From Caulobacter sp. (GTDB lineage Bacteria > Pseudomonadota > Alphaproteobacteria > Caulobacterales > Caulobacteraceae), in contig JAGHZU010000007.1 of the NCBI GenBank assembly GCA_017745235.1, forward strand, positions 1-64,000: a DNA stretch of 64,000 bases. The letters are read 5' to 3'. The notes beneath the pieces were generated by a model. It was given only the letters and a program-made list of their open reading frames with translations, did not search any database and was not told where the DNA came from. The position numbers and the translations under genes were made by a program. Positions 58,686 to 64,000 of this stretch are shown piece by piece. Every line of letters begins with the position of its first letter. The first letter of the stretch is position 1.

Positions 58686-59805
58686 TCGGCACCACGTTCG
58701 GCGCCGCCCGCTCCGCCACCACCGCATCGAATTCGGCCAGATAGGCCTCGGCGATCGGCCCAAGACGATAGCGTTCGACGCTTTGCGCCAGCCAGAAGGG
58801 ATCAGGCGCCGGCTGGGCCAACGCGGTCTTGACGGCGGCGGCCAATCCCTCGACGTCACCGATGGGAGCCACGCCGCCACAGTCGCCGGCCGCCAGAAGC
58901 TCGTGCGCGGCGGGGGTGCAGGCCGTGCTGACGACCGGACGGCCCGCGCCCAGCGCCTCCACGATCACCGCGGCGTAGCCCTCGTAGTAGGAGCTGAGCA
59001 GAAAGAGCCGGGCGGCCTCGAGCCAGGGCCGAATATCCGGCACATAGCCTGGCAGGGTCACCCGGTCGGCGACGCCAAGCTCCCAGGCCAAGGCCTCCAG
59101 CGCCGTACGGCAGGGCCCCTCCCCCAGGATGACCAGTCGAGCCTCGGGGTCGCCAAGCCGGGCGAAGGCCCGCAGGGCGATGTCGAAGCCCTTCTCCTCG
59201 ACCAGCCGGCCCGCGGCCAGGATGGTCCTGCCCTCCACGGGCGCGAAGGGGCGATCGTCGTCATCCAGCGCCGGCAATCGGATGCAGTGGGTGATGGACG
59301 GCCAGAGCACGCGATCGGCGTCGCGGGTCATGCTGGGCGACAGCGAGATGGCCCGGTCCACCCGACGAAACTGGCGACGCGTGCGAAGATTGTAGGGAAT
59401 CTGGGCCAGGGCGCTGCGGCCGTGACGATAGAGGGGCGTCCCGATCTGGGCGATCACCGCCGGGCGTAGCGCCGGGGGCAACCGGTCGATCTCGGGCAGC
59501 ACGGGCCAGTGATAGTTGCCTGGTACGAACAGCACGTCGGGCCGACGCTGGGCGATCCATTCCGCCAGGGCCCGCCCCAGGCGCTTGCGCGAGCCCTTGC
59601 CGCGAGGGATCGGCGGATCGGCCTGGACGACCTCGATCCCGGCGTCGATCAACGCCGCAAGAGGCCCCTCGGTCGTACCGCAAAACAGCGTCACCCGCCG
59701 GCCCAGCGCGGCCCAGCGATTGGCCAGCCGCACGGCGATCCTTTCCGATCCGCCCAGCGGCAGGTCGTGCAGCACGATCGCGATCGCGCCGGCTCCATTG
59801 TCCAT
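58591..59805 (-). CDS. GT4-family glycosyltransferase
   Basis: 404 residues from the ATG at 59805. GT-B fold: LHDLPLGGSERIAVRLANRW, ILAAGRLVEEKGFDIALRAF, VILGEGPCRTALEALAWELG, and the EX7E-like SSYYEGYAAVIVEALGAGRP. The C-terminal 35 residues are Ala/Arg-rich and coded opposite the propeller gene. Transfers a sugar in LPS or glycolipid assembly, matching the kdsD neighbourhood. Confidence 0.9.
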   Translation of the reverse strand: MDNGAGAIAIVLHDLPLGGSERIAVRLANRWAALGRRVTLFCGTTEGPLAALIDAGIEVVQADPPIPRGKGSRKRLGRALAEWIAQRRPDVLFVPGNYHWPVLPEIDRLPPALRPAVIAQIGTPLYRHGRSALAQIPYNLRTRRQFRRVDRAISLSPSMTRDADRVLWPSITHCIRLPALDDDDRPFAPVEGRTILAAGRLVEEKGFDIALRAFARLGDPEARLVILGEGPCRTALEALAWELGVADRVTLPGYVPDIRPWLEAARLFLLSSYYEGYAAVIVEALGAGRPVVSTACTPAAHELLAAGDCGGVAPIGDVEGLAAAVKTALAQPAPDPFWLAQSVERYRLGPIAEAYLAEFDAVVAERAAPNVVPISRAARASATLAAGPATARPATRGSAWRRSA

Positions 59806-59973
59806 CTTCGTCACGTGTTCCAGAACAGCCCCGACTGGCCGAGCCCCCACCGCATGCGGATGATCCCGGCCTCCCCATGAGTCAGACGGCGCGGAACGGA
59901 CGTTCCCTCATCGCCGGATGGACCGTTCGATTTTCGCTTGCGTGGCTCGGCCCGGACGGGCGATCTCGGGCTC

Positions 59974-60630
59974 ATGCGACCCGCTCACGCTTTCGTCCTG
60001 CTGTCGGCTGTCCTGATCGCCGCTCCCGCCGCAGCGGCCGACCCTGGCACGTTGCAGCAGAAGGACACCATGCGCGACGCGGTGGCCGCGCCGCTGGAGG
60101 ATCTGAACCTCAAGCAGACCAAGATCCCGCCGGTGCTCGAGCGCGCCGCCGCCGATCCCTACGACCTGGAGGGCCTGACCCGCTGCGAGGGCGTCGCTGG
60201 CGAAATCGGTCGGCTGGACGCGGCCCTGGGCCCGGACCTCGACGAGGCGCCCCCGCCCGACGAGCGCTCGCGCGGCAAGAAAGTCGTCGACGCCGCCTGG
60301 GGCGCGGGCGTCAGCGAGGTGCGCGACACGACCCGGCATGTCCTGCCGTTCCGAGGCTGGATCCGCCACCTGACCGGCGCGGCCAGACACGACAAGGCCG
60401 TACAGGCGGCGATCAAGGCCGGCGGCGTGCGGCGCGGCTATCTCAAAGGCGTGGGCATGCGCATGAACTGCGCCCCACCGGCCGCGCCCAGCTGGTTCGT
60501 CCCGGCCCCACCGCCCAAACCGCCCGCCCCGCCCGCGCCGCCGCCCCGGCAGATCGACAGCTTTGTCGGCTTCTGGACGACGTTCTGGAACGGCTTGGTG
60601 GAATGGCTGCGGAGCTGGTGGCCGCTCTAG
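59974..60630 (+). CDS. Exported hypothetical protein
   Basis: 218 residues from the ATG at 59974. Signal peptide MRPAHAFVLLSAVLIAAPAA, cleavage near AAAD. Helical mature part; RGWIRHLTGAARHDKAVQAA, then GVRRGYLKGVGMRMNCAPP, and a Pro-rich stretch before a Trp-rich tail (FWTTFWNGLVEWLRSWWPL). No family recognised. Convergent with the receiver gene through CTAG. Confidence 0.65.
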   Translation: MRPAHAFVLLSAVLIAAPAAAADPGTLQQKDTMRDAVAAPLEDLNLKQTKIPPVLERAAADPYDLEGLTRCEGVAGEIGRLDAALGPDLDEAPPPDERSRGKKVVDAAWGAGVSEVRDTTRHVLPFRGWIRHLTGAARHDKAVQAAIKAGGVRRGYLKGVGMRMNCAPPAAPSWFVPAPPPKPPAPPAPPPRQIDSFVGFWTTFWNGLVEWLRSWWPL

Positions 60631-61007
60631 GCGATCGCCAGGGCCTCGCGGACCCGGTCGGCCAGCTGCCGCCCCTGGAAAGGCTTCATCACATAGCCCG
60701 CAGCGCCCAGCTGCATGGCCTGGACGATACGATCCAACCGCCCATCGCCCGTCAGCATCAGCACGGGCAAGTCCTTGCCGTTGGGCGAGTCCTTGATGGC
60801 CCTCAGGGCGTCGAGTCCACTTTCCCCCGGCATGCGTACATCGAGCATCAGCAAGGCCGGCGTCTCGCGCGCCAGGGCCGCCTGCACTGCCGCCACCGAG
60901 GCGAAGCCGCGCACGACGAAGCCCTCGTGCTCCAGGCTGATCTGCACCAGCTCCAGGGTGACGGCGTCGTCGTCAGCGACGAAAATCAGGGGCGGCGCGA
61001 GCAGCAT
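60627..61007 (-). CDS. Single-domain response regulator
   Basis: 126 residues. FVADDDAVTLELVQISLEHE, Asp56 in LLMLDVRMPGESGL, VLMLTGDGRLD, and GYVMKPFQGRQL. No output domain. Upstream upp is 68 bp away. Target kinase unknown. Confidence 0.88.
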   Translation of the reverse strand: MLLAPPLIFVADDDAVTLELVQISLEHEGFVVRGFASVAAVQAALARETPALLMLDVRMPGESGLDALRAIKDSPNGKDLPVLMLTGDGRLDRIVQAMQLGAAGYVMKPFQGRQLADRVREALAIA

Positions 61008-61075
61008 GCGAAAGGCTTAACGCGAGGCCAGCTTGAGCGGAAGCCTTTGAGGTAGCGCAAGGCCTACAAGGCCGC

Positions 61076-61705
61076 CTAGCGCGTGCCGAATGTCCGGTCT
61101 CCGGCGTCGCCCAGGCCCGGCACGATGTAGCCGTGGTCATTCAGCTCGGCATCGACAGCCGCCGTCCAGATCGGCACGTCGGGATGGGCCGCACGCAAGG
61201 TTTCCACGCCCTGGACCGAGGCCACCAGGCAGACGAAGCGCAGATCCCCGACGCCCGACCGCTTCAGAAGGTCGACGGCGGCCACCGCCGTATGGCCCGT
61301 GGCCAGCATGGGATCGACGATGATCACGAGGCGATCGCTAATGTCCTCGGGAGTCTTGTAGTAGTACTCGACTGCTTCCAGCGTCTGAGGATCACGGAAC
61401 AGGCCCACATGCGCCACGCGCGCGGACGGCACGAGGTCCAGCATGCCCTCGGCCATGCCCAGGCCCGCGCGCAGGATCGGGGCGAACACCAGCTTCTTGC
61501 CGGCGATTTCCTCCGTTGTCGTCGCCGCGACCGGCGTCTCGATCTCGACGGCGTGGGTCGGCAGGCTGCGCGTGACTTCGTAGCAGAGCAGCGTCGCCGT
61601 CTCGCGCATCAGGGCGCGGAAGGTCTTGGTCGAAGTGGTCCTGTCGCGCATGCGGCTGAGCTTGTGCCGCACCAGGGGGTGGTCGACGATCGTGACGCCT
61701 TGCAT
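61076..61705 (-). CDS. upp: Uracil phosphoribosyltransferase
   Basis: 209 residues. [40 protein letters not shown], the PRPP loop [13 protein letters not shown], and C-terminal [15 protein letters not shown]. Salvages uracil to UMP. Alone on the strand between the receiver and TetR genes. Confidence 0.96.
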   Translation of the reverse strand: MQGVTIVDHPLVRHKLSRMRDRTTSTKTFRALMRETATLLCYEVTRSLPTHAVEIETPVAATTTEEIAGKKLVFAPILRAGLGMAEGMLDLVPSARVAHVGLFRDPQTLEAVEYYYKTPEDISDRLVIIVDPMLATGHTAVAAVDLLKRSGVGDLRFVCLVASVQGVETLRAAHPDVPIWTAAVDAELNDHGYIVPGLGDAGDRTFGTR

Positions 61706-61769
61706 GGAATGGCCGCTCCTTGGTTCGCGACTTCAAGTGCCGCGTCACGGCCTCCACGCCAAGGAAAAA

Positions 61770-62396
61770 TCAGCGATCGGGCCCGTAGGCGCGCAGGAAG
61801 GCCTCGACCGCGGGCAGCACGTCGGCGTCGATCTGCTGGGACGTCGGCTCGGGCATGGCGTTGCAGAGACGCGCCTTCAGCATGCGGTTCTGGCACAGGC
61901 CGATGAACTGGTGAGCCGCGTGGATGGGGTCGTCGACCTTCAGCAGCCCTTGCTCGTCGGCCAGGCGCAGCATGCCGCCCAGGCGCTCGGCCCCGCTCTG
62001 GGGCCCGCTTTCATAGAAAGCCTTGCCGATCTCGGGCGAACGTTCGGCTTCGGCCACGATCAGGCGGAAGTTCAGCATGTTGAAGTCGCTCAGGACGATC
62101 GCCAGGTACGTCCGCCCCAGCTTGGTCAGCGCCGTGCGGATGTCGCCCAGCTCAGTCTGCAGCTCGAACATCGCCTCCTGCTGCCACGCGCAGTGGCGCA
62201 CCATGTAGGCCGTGAACAACTCCTCCTTGTTTTTGAAGTAGTTGTAGAGCGTGCCCTTGGAGCCGCCGACCTTGGCGGCGATAGCCGACATCGAGGCGTT
62301 GGCGTAGCCCTCGGCCAGGAAGACCTCGCGCGCGACGTCGAGGATCGCTTCACGGCGAGCGTCCCGATCGATGCGCGGCTTTGCGTCCTGAGTCAT
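61770..62396 (-). CDS. TetR/AcrR-family repressor
   Basis: 208 residues. HTH at about 14-60: REAILDVAREVFLAEGYANA, then GGSKGTLYNYFKNKEELFTA. The C-terminal domain resembles the AefR/TetR_C_7 type (FRLIVAEAERSPEIGKAFYE). Divergent from the nodT efflux gene; a perfect 19-bp palindrome (62465-62483) between them is the probable operator. Confidence 0.92.
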   Translation of the reverse strand: MTQDAKPRIDRDARREAILDVAREVFLAEGYANASMSAIAAKVGGSKGTLYNYFKNKEELFTAYMVRHCAWQQEAMFELQTELGDIRTALTKLGRTYLAIVLSDFNMLNFRLIVAEAERSPEIGKAFYESGPQSGAERLGGMLRLADEQGLLKVDDPIHAAHQFIGLCQNRMLKARLCNAMPEPTSQQIDADVLPAVEAFLRAYGPDR

Positions 62397-62424
62397 TTTT
62401 TTGCTCCGAGCCTCGCCACGCGGC

Positions 62425-62483
62425 TTGATCCGTCATGGTCGAGGTCTATATCAGCCCCGCCATATGACCGTACTGTACGGTCA
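62425..62483 (+). promoter_or_regulatory. nodT promoter and TetR operator
   Basis: TTGATC (62425-62430), 16 nt, TATATC (62447-62452) predicts a start near 62460. The palindrome TGACCGTACTGTACGGTCA (62465-62483) covers the first transcribed bases, suited to repression by the divergent TetR protein. Confidence 0.7.
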
Positions 62484-62500
62484 ATTCAAGGCGTCGAGCC

Positions 62501-63967
62501 ATGACACAGTCCAAAATCGCAACCTCCACCGTTCCTTTTCAAGCAAAGAAGCGGGAGGTAGGGACGACCGTCACGGTCCTGCTGGCCGCCCTGCTGACCA
62601 GCGCCTGCGCGACCCTCCCCGCCAAGATCCCGGCGGCCGTGGCCAAGGCGCCCGAGAGCTACGCCACCGCCCAGGCCCTGGCCGCGCCTGAAACAGCATG
62701 GCCGACCGACACCTGGTGGAAGGCCTATAGCGACACCCAGCTGGATGGCCTGGTGGATGAGGCCCTGACCGGCTCGCCCACCCTGGCCCAGGCCCAGGCC
62801 CGCCTGCGCCGCGCCCAGGCCCAGGTCCGCGCCGCCAAGGCCGCCGACCTGCCGGGCGTCAGCGCCAACGGCGGCGTCGAGCGCGCCAAGCAAAGCTACA
62901 ACAACGGCATTCCCGCCGACTTCGTGCCGCAGGGCTACAACGCCTACGGCAACCTCTCGCTGAACTTCGACTGGGAACTGGACTTCTGGGGCAAAAACCG
63001 GGCGGCCGTCGCCGCCGCCGCCTCCGAAGCCAAGGCCGCCCAGGCCGACGCCGCCCAGGCCCGGCTGATGCTGGCTTCCTCGGTGGTCGCCACCTATGCC
63101 GACCTCAGCCGCCTCTACGCCGAGCGCGACGTCGCCGAACGGGCCGTGGCCCTGCGAATGGAGACCGAGGCCCTCGTCCGCGACCGCGTCGCCAACGGGC
63201 TGGACACCCAGGGCGAGCTGCGCCAGGCCGAGGCCGGTCCGCCGGCCGCCCGCGCCGAACTGGCCGCCATCGACGAACAGATCGCCCAGACCCGCAACGC
63301 CCTGGCCGCCCTGCTGGGCGCGGGTCCGGATCGCGGCCTGTCGATCGTCCGTCCCGCCCCGGCCAGCCTCAAGTCGTTCGGCCTGCCCACGAACCTGGCC
63401 GCCGAGCTGATTGGCCGCCGACCCGACGTGGTGGCCGCCAAGTGGCGCGCCGAGGCCGCCGACCGCCGCATCGGCCAGGCCAAGGCCGCCTTCTATCCCA
63501 ACGTGAACCTGGCCGGCGCCATCGGCGTGCAGGCCTTGCACCTGGACAAGCTGTTCGACAGCGGCTCGGACGCCGGCAGCATCGGCCCCGCTTTCAGCCT
63601 GCCGATCTTTGAGGGCGGCCGCCTGCGCGCCAACCTCCGCGGCGCCGAGGCCGACCGCGACGGCGCGGTCGCCACATACAACGGGGCGGTCACCCAGGCC
63701 CTGCGGGAGGTGGCCGACGTGACGGCCAGCGAGCGCGCCCTGAACACCCGGCTGTCCGAAAGCCGCGCGGCCCTGGCCGCCAGCGAGGACGGCTACCGCA
63801 TCGCCAAGCTGCGCTACCAGGGCGGCCTGTCGACCTACCAGAACGTATTGATCGCCGAGCTCTCGGTGCTGACCAACCGCCGGATCGTGGCCGACCTCGA
63901 AAGCCGCGCCCTGACCCTGGACGTCGCCCTGGTGCGCGCCCTGGGCGGCGGCTTCGCCCCCGCCTGA
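62501..63967 (+). CDS. NodT-family outer-membrane efflux lipoprotein
   Basis: 488 residues. N-terminal VTVLLAALLTSACATLP has lipobox TSAC (Cys36). TWWKAYSDTQLDGLVDEAL and PTLAQAQARLRRAQAQVRAA mark the OEP fold; two coiled-coil hairpins, each with SYNNG- or PAPAS-type turns; NLSLNFDWELDFWGKNRAAV is diagnostic of NodT. A TolC-like channel for RND pumps. The inner-membrane and adaptor genes probably lie beyond the window. Confidence 0.93.
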   Translation: MTQSKIATSTVPFQAKKREVGTTVTVLLAALLTSACATLPAKIPAAVAKAPESYATAQALAAPETAWPTDTWWKAYSDTQLDGLVDEALTGSPTLAQAQARLRRAQAQVRAAKAADLPGVSANGGVERAKQSYNNGIPADFVPQGYNAYGNLSLNFDWELDFWGKNRAAVAAAASEAKAAQADAAQARLMLASSVVATYADLSRLYAERDVAERAVALRMETEALVRDRVANGLDTQGELRQAEAGPPAARAELAAIDEQIAQTRNALAALLGAGPDRGLSIVRPAPASLKSFGLPTNLAAELIGRRPDVVAAKWRAEAADRRIGQAKAAFYPNVNLAGAIGVQALHLDKLFDSGSDAGSIGPAFSLPIFEGGRLRANLRGAEADRDGAVATYNGAVTQALREVADVTASERALNTRLSESRAALAASEDGYRIAKLRYQGGLSTYQNVLIAELSVLTNRRIVADLESRALTLDVALVRALGGGFAPA

Positions 63968-64000
63968 CCCGAAGCCCGACGACCAGCTTCACCCCATTCT

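Noticed and set aside
61770..63967. TipR-AcrAB2-NodT locus
   Set aside because: Only the TetR and NodT genes are in the window and I cannot confirm the pump genes; name left out.
1..64000. Prophage, IS elements, CRISPR or toxin-antitoxin modules
   Set aside because: No integrase, transposase, cas gene, repeat-spacer array or recognised toxin pair was seen.

Overview
The window is high-GC, gene-dense alphaproteobacterial chromosome that looks like a Caulobacter species. The best evidence is a full-length GcrA cell-cycle regulator (41967-42485) with CtrA-like, DnaA-like and GANTC sites upstream. A PleC-type sensor kinase follows pepN (14429-16999), and there are a DUF1476/ATPase zeta inhibitor, a TonB-dependent receptor, leaderless-looking promoters, and frequent TTG/GTG starts with ATGA/GTGA overlaps. 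I see no insertion sequence, prophage, CRISPR array, rRNA or tRNA. This is ordinary, densely packed core chromosome with some accessory loci.

Layout. 0-11.5 kb: acyl-CoA thioesterase, exported amidase, a leftward four-gene operon of exported proteins (Sel1 protein, beta-helix protein, two small envelope proteins), a leftward pair of acyl-CoA dehydrogenases, a CPBP membrane protease and an OmpW porin. 11.7-17.9 kb: pepN, pleC, a small tyrosine-phosphatase-like protein and a HEAGH protein. 18-22.8 kb: TonB receptor, ArsR-SRPBCC-GST operon and a second GST. 22.9-26.2 kb: two paralogous spinster-type MFS transporters with near-identical promoter/operator regions and an unannotated-looking 57-codon gene between them. 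26.2-35.4 kb: de novo purine genes purB, purC, purS and purQ, interspersed with a hypoxanthine-DNA glycosylase, an M13 peptidase, a DUF1842-like protein, the ATPase zeta subunit, a DUF3291 protein and a Tat-exported class V aminotransferase.

35.5-46.9 kb: alpha-amino-acid ester hydrolase, leftward argD-argF-DUF2164, YbaY-like lipoprotein, orphan ABC-2 permease, gcrA, xseA, DUF2093, an M23 endopeptidase with an unusual zinc motif, a receiver protein and a lipid A acyltransferase. 47-52.2 kb: XRE regulator, hisN, hydrolase plus SCP2 protein, and a leftward operon with two exported SAM-methyltransferase paralogs. 52.3-56.5 kb: small heat-shock gene behind a ROSE-like RNA thermometer, two pentapeptide-repeat paralogs and gpmA. 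56.6-64 kb: Kdo precursor gene kdsD and glycan genes, a hypothetical exported protein, a receiver protein, upp, and a TetR repressor divergent from a NodT efflux lipoprotein with a perfect 19-bp operator between them.

The most interesting items are: (1) the translationally coupled exported operon at 2810-6442; (2) the duplicated MFS promoter/operator with the small gene between; (3) the tandem exported methyltransferases; (4) the ROSE-like thermometer; (5) a set of four convergent gene pairs that all share one CTAG as both stop codons; and (6) the HLC variant of the M23 zinc site. Functions come from motif reading and recall of families; no searches were run.
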